From an uncultured Pseudomonadales bacterium (lineage in GTDB: Bacteria; Pseudomonadota; Gammaproteobacteria; Pseudomonadales; Azotimanducaceae), in NCBI GenBank assembly GCA_958296025.1, contig OY282430.1, forward strand, positions 62,001-126,000: a stretch of 64,000 nucleotides of DNA, in the 5' to 3' direction. How positions within the stretch are numbered: position 1 is the first letter of the stretch; every line of letters starts with the position of its first letter. Positions 1 to 7,652 of the stretch are shown one piece after another. The translations under genes were made by a program, and so were the position numbers. Under the pieces are notes generated by a model that worked only from the letters and a program-made list of their open reading frames with translations, did not search any database and was not told the origin of the DNA.

Positions 1-419
1 ACGCCGACCAGCCGGGTTGGGTCCCCTGCCTCCAAATAGCTCTTCCACTGCTGGCCAGCCGCCGTGTCGGTGACGATGGGGTCGCCGACGTTGAACCTGT
101 AGTAGCCGCCAAGATATTCAGCATGGTCGGAGACCACCAGGAAGTCCAAGGGCCGGCGCAGCTGCACCCGCATCCCGTTGTGGGCGGTGACCGGCTGGCC
201 TTGGGCGAAGCGGTAGGCGTCCACCGGGGTCAGGTTCATGTTGCCTACGGAATAGGCGTCCAACGAGTTGCGGGTGTGCAGGTGGGTGTCCCCCCAATAG
301 AGGTTCTTCGGATAGTCTTGGCCTACGGGCCGGGAGTACTCCGCCGCCTGCAAACCCGGGCCGATCACGAGCAGTCCCGCCGCCAGCAAAGTGCAGCGAC
401 TGTGCGCAAAAAAACTCAT
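1..419 (-). CDS. DUF3604 family protein, N-terminal part
   Basis: This gene runs off the left edge, so only the first ~139 residues are visible. It begins with a Sec-type signal peptide (MSFFAHSRCTLLAAGLLV, ending near LQAAEYS). The diagnostic DUF3604 block follows, NLYWGDTHLHTRNSLDAY at about residues 44-61, and then FLVVSDHAEYLGGYY. The WGDTHLHT and SDHAE motifs are PHP-like metal-binding motifs typical of the family. DUF3604 proteins are exported, roughly 600-700 residues long and of unproven biochemical function; a metal-dependent hydrolase role is inferred from the PHP-like motifs. The start at 419 gives a clean signal peptide. Nothing in the visible neighbourhood points to a substrate. 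Confidence 0.85.
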   Translation of the reverse strand, partial: MSFFAHSRCTLLAAGLLVIGPGLQAAEYSRPVGQDYPKNLYWGDTHLHTRNSLDAYSVGNMNLTPVDAYRFAQGQPVTAHNGMRVQLRRPLDFLVVSDHAEYLGGYYRFNVGDPIVTDTAAGQQWKSYLEAGDPTRLVG

Positions 420-614
420 TCGTTCCCCTCCCCCAACTCGTCAGGCCATGCAATCCGGCCATCGCAGCCTACGCACCCCGACGGCTGCGTTCATCAGCGA
501 CCCCAGCCAAACGCCCAAACGTACCGCACCGAGTTTCAGTGGAGCGGGCAGTTCCAGCCGTATGCAGTTTCGACCGTCACTTTGCGCAGTTTGGCCATCG
601 TTGGATTTTGCGCC

Positions 615-1256
615 CTAGCCAGCCTGCATGAATGCCCGCAAGCCTTCCTCCATCTCCGCCAACACCCTAGCCGCTGGTTCTTGAGACTGCACCCAGCGCC
701 ACCAGTTCGCCAACCGGGGCGCATCGGCCAGGGCGTCGCCGCCGCCGAGCGTCGGCGGCAGCTGGGTGGCGTAGAACATGAAGGGCGTCAGGGCGCAGTC
801 GGCGAGGTCCAAGCGGGTATGGTCCTCGCGCTCGAAGCGCTGGATGAGTTCATCAAGCAGCCGCAGTTGCGCGTTTAATGCGGCGGTGCCCTCGGTAGCG
901 GCTTGCGCGTCTTGGGAGCGGGCTAGCAACAGGCGGAACAAGGGCAGCAGCACCGGCTGAATATAAGTGTCGGGGAAGCGGTGGAAGACGTTCATCACAG
1001 CCCGGTCCTCCGGGTTGCTGGGACGCAGCGCCGGTTCCGGGTGAATGTCCTCCAAGTAGTCCATGATGACGATGGATTCCGGAATCAGCAGGGTGCCAGT
1101 GTCCAGCACTGGCACCTTGCCGAGCACGTTGAAGCGCTTGTACTGCGGTGTGCGCAGGCCCTCCGGCGCCACATACTGCAACTCGATGCCTTTGGCGTAG
1201 GCTTGGATGCGCACCCTTGCCGCATAGGGAGAGTGGGCCAGATTGATCAACTTCAT
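615..1256 (-). CDS. Glutathione S-transferase family protein
   Basis: This is a 213-residue cytosolic protein with the two-domain GST layout. The N-terminal thioredoxin-like domain has MKLINLAHSPYAARVRI, where a Ser in the SPYA segment sits at the usual catalytic position. VPVLDTGTLLIPESIVIMDYLED follows the cis-Pro and glutathione-binding Glu-Ser pattern (KVPVLD...PES). The helical C-terminal domain starts near residue 85. The start at 1256 is preferred over longer upstream options because GGAGGAAACGCG lies directly before it and the GST fold begins there. The closest classes are probably zeta or beta-like GSTs, but the class and electrophilic substrate cannot be decided here. It lies downstream of the MFS gene on the same strand, after a gap of about 115 bp. 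Confidence 0.88.
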   Translation of the reverse strand: MKLINLAHSPYAARVRIQAYAKGIELQYVAPEGLRTPQYKRFNVLGKVPVLDTGTLLIPESIVIMDYLEDIHPEPALRPSNPEDRAVMNVFHRFPDTYIQPVLLPLFRLLLARSQDAQAATEGTAALNAQLRLLDELIQRFEREDHTRLDLADCALTPFMFYATQLPPTLGGGDALADAPRLANWWRWVQSQEPAARVLAEMEEGLRAFMQAG

Positions 1257-1372
1257 CGCGTTTCCTCCGCTCCGCAGACAAGGGATGTCGCCCACCCCGG
1301 TTCGTGCAGCTTGCCCTGATCGCTTTAGCCGCTTTGTTCCGCTTGGCGCCGCCATTTGCCGACGGCGCCCCT

Positions 1373-2716
1373 TCAATCCGCTTCGTCCACCGGGCGCACC
1401 TTACCGCCCACCAACAGCCCCCAAATCAAGACCACCAAAGCGAACAGGCCGAAGGTGATGAAGGGCGCAGCCTCCCGCCAAGCATCAAAGAGGATGCCGC
1501 CCACCTTGCTGGCCACCAGAATGCCCACCGCGCCGAATAGGTTGAACACGCCGATCACGGCGCCGCGAATGCGCCGTGGGGACTGCTGCGCAATCAGCAC
1601 CGAACTGGTGACGATGCAGCCCACCTCCGACATGCCGATGAGCACCCCGCACAGGATCATGCCGATGCCGAAGGGGTTGTCAACGAACCAGGTGCCGCCG
1701 TAGCCGAGGAAGGCCAGCGCCAAGGTGAGGTTCAGGGCGCGCACCCGGTTTATGCGATCGGTCAGCAATCCGAACAGCGGGGCGCTAAGCAGGGCTGCGG
1801 TCTGGGTGATGGCGATTATGAGGCCGGCTTGGGCCATGGCTTCCGCCCGACTCATGCCCAGCTCCAGGGTGCCGTAGTTGGCCAGCCATAGGGTGAAGAA
1901 GGTGCCGACGATGGCGAGGTTGCCCCTAGCGACGAAGGAGGCGCCATAAGCCAAGGCGATGCCGCGGTTCTTGGCCGCCAACAAGCCGTCCCGGGCCTGC
2001 TGCAGGAGGCTTTGCCGTTGCTCCCGATGCGGCGCTTCCCGCTTGTTCAGGCCAAACCACAGAACCACCGCGGTGGCCAAGGTCAGGCCGCCCATGATCC
2101 AATAGGTGGCGTATCCGGCCGCCACCGGCGTCTGCCCGGCTTCCTGAAACATCTTCGGCAGGCGCAGCAGCACCATGACGGTGATCAGAGCGCCGATGCC
2201 GTTGAAAAAGCCCATCATGCCGGTGGCTTTGCCGCGGCTGTGGTCCGCGACGTAGTCGGCGATCAGGGTCACCAACATGACGCTGAAGGCCGCTGCGCCG
2301 ACGGCAAAGCACAGGCGCGCAGCGAGCAGGGCTTCGTAGCTTTGGGCGCGGGGATAGAAGAACACCCCGACGGCCATGATGAGGTAGCCCAGCGCCATGA
2401 TCGGCCGCCGCCCCACCCGGTCCGACAACGTCCCCCAAAAACCGACCATGGCGATGATCACCAGTTCGCTCCAAAAGGACAAATCGCCGCTGACCACGCC
2501 CTGTTGGCTTTCCGGGATGTGCAGAAATTCCGTCAACAAATAGGGCTGCATCTGTGGCACGAAGGTTTGCAGCAGGATTCCCGCCAGGCAGGCCCAATAG
2601 AAGATGACCATGTTGAAGCCGCTGGCGCCGCCGGCCAGGGTCAGCCCCAGAAAACGGTTGCCAGCGGGGGTTTCCGCCGAAGTCTTGGCGCCCCCGGCTT
2701 TCGCGGATTCCGTCAT
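1373..2716 (-). CDS. MFS transporter
   Basis: This is a 447-residue integral membrane protein with about 12 hydrophobic segments and a central cytoplasmic loop (NKREAPHREQRQSLLQQ, about residues 225-240). The major facilitator signature between TM2 and TM3 is visible as GTLSDRVGRRPIMALGY, and a second related motif, GLLTDRINRVRALNL, lies in the second half. The protein is expected to move a small solute across the inner membrane by proton coupling, but the substrate and direction are not readable from sequence. The start ATG overlaps the stop of a 41-codon upstream ORF in an ATGA arrangement, so translation may be coupled. The GST gene follows on the same strand. Confidence 0.92.
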   Translation of the reverse strand: MTESAKAGGAKTSAETPAGNRFLGLTLAGGASGFNMVIFYWACLAGILLQTFVPQMQPYLLTEFLHIPESQQGVVSGDLSFWSELVIIAMVGFWGTLSDRVGRRPIMALGYLIMAVGVFFYPRAQSYEALLAARLCFAVGAAAFSVMLVTLIADYVADHSRGKATGMMGFFNGIGALITVMVLLRLPKMFQEAGQTPVAAGYATYWIMGGLTLATAVVLWFGLNKREAPHREQRQSLLQQARDGLLAAKNRGIALAYGASFVARGNLAIVGTFFTLWLANYGTLELGMSRAEAMAQAGLIIAITQTAALLSAPLFGLLTDRINRVRALNLTLALAFLGYGGTWFVDNPFGIGMILCGVLIGMSEVGCIVTSSVLIAQQSPRRIRGAVIGVFNLFGAVGILVASKVGGILFDAWREAAPFITFGLFALVVLIWGLLVGGKVRPVDEAD

Positions 2717-2838
2717 GGCGCCCGCTTAAGAGCGGCGGCGGATGGGGCCATCTTCTGGATCGGCCGCTCCGTTCGCAGCACAGGCGTCCGCCACGGCGCG
2801 ATGGCCAAGAGCCCGAACAGCAAGCGAATGCTCAGCAT
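2713..2838 (-). CDS. Possible small coupled ORF upstream of the MFS gene
   Basis: A 41-residue ORF begins MLSIRLLFGLLAIAPW and ends RAP. A good ribosome binding site (GGAGGAGAAC) lies about 8 bases before its ATG. Its TGA overlaps the transporter ATG as ATGA, the classic coupling arrangement. The first ~14 residues are hydrophobic; the rest is basic and proline-rich. I do not recognise it. It could be a real small membrane peptide or a leader that sets transporter translation. A chance ORF is the main alternative. Confidence 0.35.
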   Translation of the reverse strand: MLSIRLLFGLLAIAPWRTPVLRTERPIQKMAPSAAALKRAP

Positions 2839-3060
2839 GGTTGATGTTCTCCTCCCGCATGTGGGCAGTCCACAGGATCTGCGCAACAGGGCGATGGCCC
2901 CTCCTCATCCCATGCACGGGCAGCCCGAAGTCTAGCTACGGACTCGAATCACGTCAACGGCATCGTCGAGTGCGCCAACCGCACCGCCCGCAATGTCCGG
3001 AAGGTCGGTGATCCCGCACAATATCTTGCACCGCATTCTCCCGCTCCATACACTGGCCGC

Positions 3061-4440
3061 ATGGAAAGGATGCCCATGCCCAGCATGACGGTTGCCTCCG
3101 CTCCGGCAAGCCAAAGGGCCAAGAAGACTGCGCTGGCGGCGTTCGACTTTGGCGAGGCTGCCAAGATCGGAACGCCGTTCACGCCCGGGTCCGGCAGTGC
3201 GCCCCCGCAACTGGCGGGCAGAGCGCATGAGAAGCGTCGGCTGCTGGATTGCTTCGCCCAGCTGCGCCGAGGAACCCCGCCGGCGTCGCCGCTGATCCTG
3301 TGGGGGCCGAGGGGCAACGGCAAGACTTGCCTGCTGTTCCATGTGACCAACGCCATGGGGCGCGTCAACCGAACTGCCGGCATGGGGTCGGTGCATATCG
3401 TCCGCATCTCCCCCAAGGGCTGCCATAGCGAGGGGATTCTGCGCGGCCGGCTACTGCAGAACGCTCCCGAAGCTGTCGCTGTTCGGGCCAGCCGAAGCGT
3501 AGGCGGTGAACTGAGCATTGGTTTGGCAAAGGGGCGTGGCGGCCGGCGCTTGGAAACGGAAAGCAGAATTGCCCCGCAAAGCCTCGACGCCCTGCTGGCC
3601 GGCATGGCCGGCGAGCAACCCGTTCTGTTGGTCGTGGACGAGGCGCACGTCCTGTCCCCGGAAATGGCCGGCATGCTGCTTGACATGGACCAGATGGTGC
3701 GCACTCGGGGCCTGCCCTCCGCACTGGTGCTGGCCGGAACGACGGCCTTGCCAACTTTGCTGCACGACTGCGATTCGTCCTTCTGGTCGCGTCTGGACGA
3801 CAACGCCCTGCCCTTGGGCCTGCTGTCGAACGAGGGTGCGGACAGTGAGGTCTTCGACGCCATTTTCACGCCCATGTCCGAAGCGCGCCGGAAGGCCGAT
3901 GATGCCGTCAAGCGTCTGGCGGCGGCAGCTACGTTTGGCTACCCCTACTTCACCCAAGCCATGGGCAAGGCTTTGTGGCAAGTCAGCGCATGGTTTGAGG
4001 CGAAGGGCCGGGGCGCCCGCATCGACGAGGGCCGGTACGCCTTGGCCGAACGCATATTCGAGGGGTCCAAAAACCGGTACTACGGCCTGCGTTATGCAGA
4101 CATGAGACGGCAGGGCATTCTGCCCTGCGCCTATGCGCTGGGTGTGCGTCTGCAGGAGCGGGTGGGCATCGGCGAAGCCGAAGTGGCGGAGTGCATGAGA
4201 GCTGCCGCACCTCACCTGCGCCTCAAGGACGGCTACGGCCAAGTCATTGCCAATCAGGAGGACATGGTGGAGGCGGCAACGGATGCGGTGGAGGCCAATG
4301 GCCTGATCTGGCGCCCGGACCAAGGGCGTCAGGACCGCTGGACCCAAGGCATCCCGACGCTCTCGGCCTATGCCTGCCGCATGTTCGCAACGAACAATCC
4401 CGCCGCAGCTCAGGCAATTTCAAGCGCATTGGATGTGTAG
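3061..4440 (+). CDS. P-loop ATPase (AAA/STAND-like)
   Basis: The 459-residue protein has a clear nucleotide-binding core. Walker A is GPRGNGKT at residues 82-89, Walker B with the catalytic Glu is VLLVVDEAHV at about 188-197, and a likely sensor segment, ALVLAGTTALP, lies downstream. The nucleotide-binding domain follows a QLAGRAHEKRRLLDCF segment (about 50-65), which matches the 'GR..e...L' entry of AAA_16/STAND-type ATPases. The C-terminal half is helical and may be a winged-helix or effector region (KDGYGQVIANQEDMVEAATDAV). No transmembrane segment or fused effector is recognised. Starts at 3073 or 3085 are also possible. It stands alone, converging on the first repeated gene, so its role is not given by context. 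Confidence 0.75.
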   Translation: MERMPMPSMTVASAPASQRAKKTALAAFDFGEAAKIGTPFTPGSGSAPPQLAGRAHEKRRLLDCFAQLRRGTPPASPLILWGPRGNGKTCLLFHVTNAMGRVNRTAGMGSVHIVRISPKGCHSEGILRGRLLQNAPEAVAVRASRSVGGELSIGLAKGRGGRRLETESRIAPQSLDALLAGMAGEQPVLLVVDEAHVLSPEMAGMLLDMDQMVRTRGLPSALVLAGTTALPTLLHDCDSSFWSRLDDNALPLGLLSNEGADSEVFDAIFTPMSEARRKADDAVKRLAAAATFGYPYFTQAMGKALWQVSAWFEAKGRGARIDEGRYALAERIFEGSKNRYYGLRYADMRRQGILPCAYALGVRLQERVGIGEAEVAECMRAAAPHLRLKDGYGQVIANQEDMVEAATDAVEANGLIWRPDQGRQDRWTQGIPTLSAYACRMFATNNPAAAQAISSALDV

Positions 4441-4561
4441 AAGGGCCATGTCAAGCACTTGTTCATGCAGCCCTGGCTAAGGGCATGGGAACCTCCGCGC
4501 AAGCCATCCTCGGAGTGCGCCCACCCAATGAGGAATGCGGCCGACGGTCACTGTCCTGAAT

Positions 4562-4594
4562 AACAAAAAAACCCCGCGACAGAAGTCGCGGGGT
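4562..4594 (-). terminator. Rho-independent terminator after repeated-family copy 1
   Basis: A perfect 10-bp inverted repeat (ACCCCGCGAC / GTCGCGGGGT) with a 4-base loop occupies 4571-4594. Read on the minus strand it is followed directly by a run of seven T and TTATT. It sits just past the stop of copy 1 (4613). The other four copies keep only the gene-proximal arm or part of it, so the full terminator is unique to copy 1. Confidence 0.9.
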
Positions 4595-4612
4595 ATGAGC
4601 GTACGGCAGGCA

Positions 4613-6895
4613 TCACCGCTCAATGACCGGAAGCATGGCTTCCGAACACCGGAGATCCACCAGCCCCTGACCGAATTCACGGTCAATGCCCGGTGCGCCG
4701 ATGTCCTGCGCACAGTGTTTCAGCACACGCACCACCTCCGCAGCGCTCTCATAGAGCTGAAAGAGGTGGAAGACCATGGCACTGAGTTTCGCGGTCGCAC
4801 CGGAGGTGTGACCGATATCCAACACGGTGAAACAGTGTTCCATGAAGTCACCGCACTTGTAGACATCCCGGTCCGGCACGATCGCGCCGGACTGTCGGCG
4901 GATTGCCGCGGTCGCCATCAGCCCTTTCCCCGTGTTCAGCGCGTCGCGCATATCGTAGTAGGAGGTTTCGTTCCTGCTCCAACCGCAGGAAGTGATGGTA
5001 TCCGTCCGCCAGATATCCCGATGCTGCGGTCCCTTGATACAGGGATTCGGTGACCCGTTGGTGAACCGCACATTCCCGGCAGCGACCGGGACCACCATGT
5101 TGAGCGATCGGAGCCGCGCGTCGTCACCCTCGCCGAACGCGTTGCCCACCGACCGGTTCACCACCAGGGTCTCGGCGCGCAGGGCGCGGTGCACGGGGCG
5201 GAGGAAGCCTTCAAGGCCGGCAACCGCAGTGTCTCTATCGTCCCTCAACTCAGGACCGGGCACGACGATGTTAGCGCTCGGCACGCCTTCTGCCCGCATA
5301 TGGCCGAGCATGCGCTCCGCGTGCGTGCCGCTTAGGGCTGCACCCGCCACTAACTCCCAGATCACCAGCTTCTTCCGGTGTCCGCCGGCCTCGGTAATGC
5401 GTTCCAGGAGGCCGAGCAGTCCGGGGAAGTTTTTCGTGTTCACAAACACCGACCGGTACGCCGGGAGCGTGGAGAGGTTCGTCAGATGGCCGGTAGGGGT
5501 CTCCATGAGGTTCATGACGGTGAGCGTTCGCTCATTGATCGCACCGATATCGGTGTAGCCGAATTCACTCATCCGGAGCCGCCACTTACCCGTGCCGTCA
5601 CCGAAAAATTGCTCCAAAAACGCCGCATCGGTGCGGCGCACCTGATGGCGTTCCAAATGGCCCGTACCGACCGAGCTGGTGAGCGTCCCGGCATCATCCA
5701 CACCTTCAAAGTTCACGAATGCCCGCTGATCGGACGCGTTGAGCGTCCGCACGATACTCCGCTGCGTCGTATTGCTCGCCGGATTGAAGGTGGCGACCTG
5801 GTAGTCAAGGACCCCGGCATGCACCGTATCGTGCAGCGCGGTCAGGAAGCCGTCCTGCTTGGTGCGCATGTAACTGAGCACCCGTACGGTACCGGTCACG
5901 GTCAGATGCCAGTCGCCGGTACCGTCGCCGATACCGGTGATCAGCTTCCGGTCGTTGCCGTGCTCCAGATCATCGGCGTTGAAGTGCATCGCTTCATTCG
6001 CGCCGACGGAGAGCCGTACCGTACCGCGTTCCGTGGCGGAATCGTCAAATGCCCTGAAGATCACCGTCTGCTCCGTATCCGTCTCGTTGATGATCCGGAC
6101 GAAGCCCTGCCGGTTCTCCGAAGCCGCGGGGAAGAGGGGCACCAGGGAGGTGCCTGCTTCCGGCGCGGTGGAGAGGTTCGTCAGATGGCCGGTGGGGGTT
6201 GCCATGAGGGACATGACGAGGAGCGGTCGGTTCGCGGTCACCCTGAGGCGCCACTTGCCCGTGCCGTCGCCGAGTCCCATGGTTTCCAGTTCCTGTGCCG
6301 TGAGCACGCTTGCCGCGTTGGCGGCGATGCGTGCCGTGACGGTGCTGCGTCCTGCGTTGCCCCGGTCATCGGTGCCCGCGATGGTCGCTGACACTGCGGT
6401 GGCGGAAGGATTCACGATGCGCAGGATACTCCGCTGCCTCGTGTTGCTTCCTGGGTTGAAGATATGCACCCGGTAGGCGCCGTCTTCGTCTCTGGGCACG
6501 GTGTCGTGCAGGGAGGTCAGAAAACCGTCCTGCCTGGTCCGCATGTAAACGGGAGCCGTGAAGACGAGGTCACTGGTCAGTTCCAGACGCCAGTTACCGT
6601 CGCCGGGACCGATGCCCGTCAGAATGCCCTTCGCCGTGTTGCCGTTCTCAAGATCGTCCGAGTTGAAGTGTTTAACTTCTTCTCCTTCCTCAAACGCTAT
6701 GGTTTCCGTCCGCCGGGCACCGGTATCGGTGTAGGCGGTGATGCGCAGCGTGCCGGCATGGGCATACGGGTTGATTACCCGTATGAAGCCCTGCCGGTTC
6801 TCCGAAGCCGCGGGAAACAGGGGCACGGTCTGTGTCACTGCTGCCGCTTCACAGACAAGCAGCAATGGCAGAATGCCTACGGCAAATCGGCGCAT
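4613..6895 (-). CDS. Secreted four-module protein with divergent subtilase-like domain, copy 1
   Basis: The protein has 760 residues. Residues 1-19 form a Sec signal peptide (MRRFAVGILPLLLVCEAAA). Four related beta-rich modules follow at about 20-140, 141-248, 249-364 and 365-478. Modules 1 and 3 open with VPLFPAASENRQGF and close with YMRT.QDGFLT.LHDTV. Modules 2 and 4 open with FNP.SNT.QRSI and close with TPTGHLTNLST. The C-terminal part (about 485-760) reads like a reduced S8 subtilase. It has SGTH with His525, LVVNRSVG at 577-584, VAAGN with Asn608 in the oxyanion-hole position, HTSGATA with Ser698, and the family's closing DIGAPGIDREFGQGLVDL. The usual catalytic Asp segment appears as LVIWE, with Glu514 or none. 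The role is probably an extracellular or periplasmic protease or binding protein; this is inference. The longer reading frame upstream of 6895 is rejected because the signal peptide starts here. Confidence 0.85.
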   Translation of the reverse strand: MRRFAVGILPLLLVCEAAAVTQTVPLFPAASENRQGFIRVINPYAHAGTLRITAYTDTGARRTETIAFEEGEEVKHFNSDDLENGNTAKGILTGIGPGDGNWRLELTSDLVFTAPVYMRTRQDGFLTSLHDTVPRDEDGAYRVHIFNPGSNTRQRSILRIVNPSATAVSATIAGTDDRGNAGRSTVTARIAANAASVLTAQELETMGLGDGTGKWRLRVTANRPLLVMSLMATPTGHLTNLSTAPEAGTSLVPLFPAASENRQGFVRIINETDTEQTVIFRAFDDSATERGTVRLSVGANEAMHFNADDLEHGNDRKLITGIGDGTGDWHLTVTGTVRVLSYMRTKQDGFLTALHDTVHAGVLDYQVATFNPASNTTQRSIVRTLNASDQRAFVNFEGVDDAGTLTSSVGTGHLERHQVRRTDAAFLEQFFGDGTGKWRLRMSEFGYTDIGAINERTLTVMNLMETPTGHLTNLSTLPAYRSVFVNTKNFPGLLGLLERITEAGGHRKKLVIWELVAGAALSGTHAERMLGHMRAEGVPSANIVVPGPELRDDRDTAVAGLEGFLRPVHRALRAETLVVNRSVGNAFGEGDDARLRSLNMVVPVAAGNVRFTNGSPNPCIKGPQHRDIWRTDTITSCGWSRNETSYYDMRDALNTGKGLMATAAIRRQSGAIVPDRDVYKCGDFMEHCFTVLDIGHTSGATAKLSAMVFHLFQLYESAAEVVRVLKHCAQDIGAPGIDREFGQGLVDLRCSEAMLPVIER

Positions 6896-6966
6896 GGTCT
6901 TGTGCTCCAACCCATCCGAAGGCGCAGTGTACGGCGGCTTGGGGGTTAAGTGAATGGCCCCCATGG

Positions 6967-7230
6967 AAGAAAGACTTGCGCTGTGGGCTTTTCGCTGGCG
7001 TTTTTGTCTAGCGCGGGGTGTTTCTGCGGCCGGTTGGGCCGGATAGGTGGCCGCGCACAGCAACGGGCTCTGGATTCTGAGGGCTTTGGGGTCGTTTCGG
7101 GCTGTTCGGGCGTCGGTTCCGCCCGCCTTGCCGCGGCCCGGACGAGCGGAGGCCGAGAGGCGGACACCGCACAGGACAGGGCTGGGGTGGGCCAGAGCGA
7201 GGGCCACCCTTCCATCCTAGGTGATGATCA
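6967..7230. repeat. Degenerate repeat element upstream of copy 1
   Basis: The segment starts AAAGACTTGCGCTGTGGG and runs into G/T-rich sequence that resembles stretches at about 20775-20930 and 26010-26236. The ACTTGCGCTG core also forms the perfect inverted repeat of the small element at 61105-61393. I see no gene here. It is probably a decayed mobile-element or spacer repeat. Confidence 0.45.
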
Positions 7231-7386
7231 AAAATAAGAGGTTATAACCCATTGATAAAATTGACAATTCTTGTCGGTATCAAGGGCCTTCAAAAAGAAA
7301 GTAACCTAGATAACACATTTACTAATAATGATAACCATATAAAAAATATAAAATTTACACTTTTCCGCTTCCGACCAATATCCCTA

Positions 7387-7414
7387 TTGACGCCGCACTC
7401 CCTTTTTATATCAT
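7387..7414 (+). promoter_or_regulatory. Candidate sigma-70 promoter of the RiPP operon
   Basis: TTGACG (7387-7392) and TATCAT (7409-7414) are separated by 16 bases. They lie in an AT-rich stretch (about 7237-7440) that contrasts with the GC-rich surroundings. The site is 33 bases before the precursor GTG start, leaving room for the AGGAGG ribosome binding site. Confidence 0.45.
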
Positions 7415-7446
7415 GCAACCATCATTAAGCCGAATAGGAGGCAAAC

Positions 7447-7626
7447 GTGAACGAAGCAACGATGGCCCTAAGAGCAACTGAAACTGACCTTCCCTTGGAG
7501 AACCTCGAAATTGATGTCAGTCAAATCCCCAGCCCTGCTCTTGCTAGGCTGGTCGAGGAGGTTAGGAACGACGACCCTCTAATCCCGCAAGCCTATGACC
7601 GAGTGCATCATCGACACAACCGCTAG
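7447..7626 (+). CDS. RiPP precursor peptide with Tyr/His-x-Arg core
   Basis: A 59-residue peptide starts at GTG with AGGAGG five bases upstream. Its leader is acidic (LPLENLEIDVSQIPSPALARL, about residues 15-34), and a short helix-like stretch, VEEVRNDDPLIPQ, follows. The extreme C-terminus, AYDRVHHRHNR, reads as three successive aromatic-x-Arg units: YDR, HHR and HNR. Radical SAM enzymes of the FxsB/XyeB/GrrM type join an aromatic ring, including Tyr or His, to the beta carbon of the residue two positions on, so the tail is the expected substrate pattern. The radical SAM gene begins 26 bases downstream and two more oxidative enzymes follow. No Cys or double-Gly is present. The identity is inferred from position and pattern, not from a recognised family. 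Confidence 0.75.
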   Translation: MNEATMALRATETDLPLENLEIDVSQIPSPALARLVEEVRNDDPLIPQAYDRVHHRHNR

Positions 7627-7652
7627 GTGGAAGGTCTCAGGAGGGCCGAACT

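Noticed and set aside
6843-6895. Lipoprotein signal in copies 1, 2, 4 and 5 (LLLVCEA).
   Set aside because: The residue before Cys is Val, not Gly/Ala/Ser, and copy 3 replaces the Cys segment with VVDAEA, so a type I Sec signal is the better call.
7261-7290. TTGACA at 7261 as the RiPP operon -35 box.
   Set aside because: No -10-like hexamer follows at 15-19 bases. The TTGACG/TATCAT pair at 7387-7414 is better placed.
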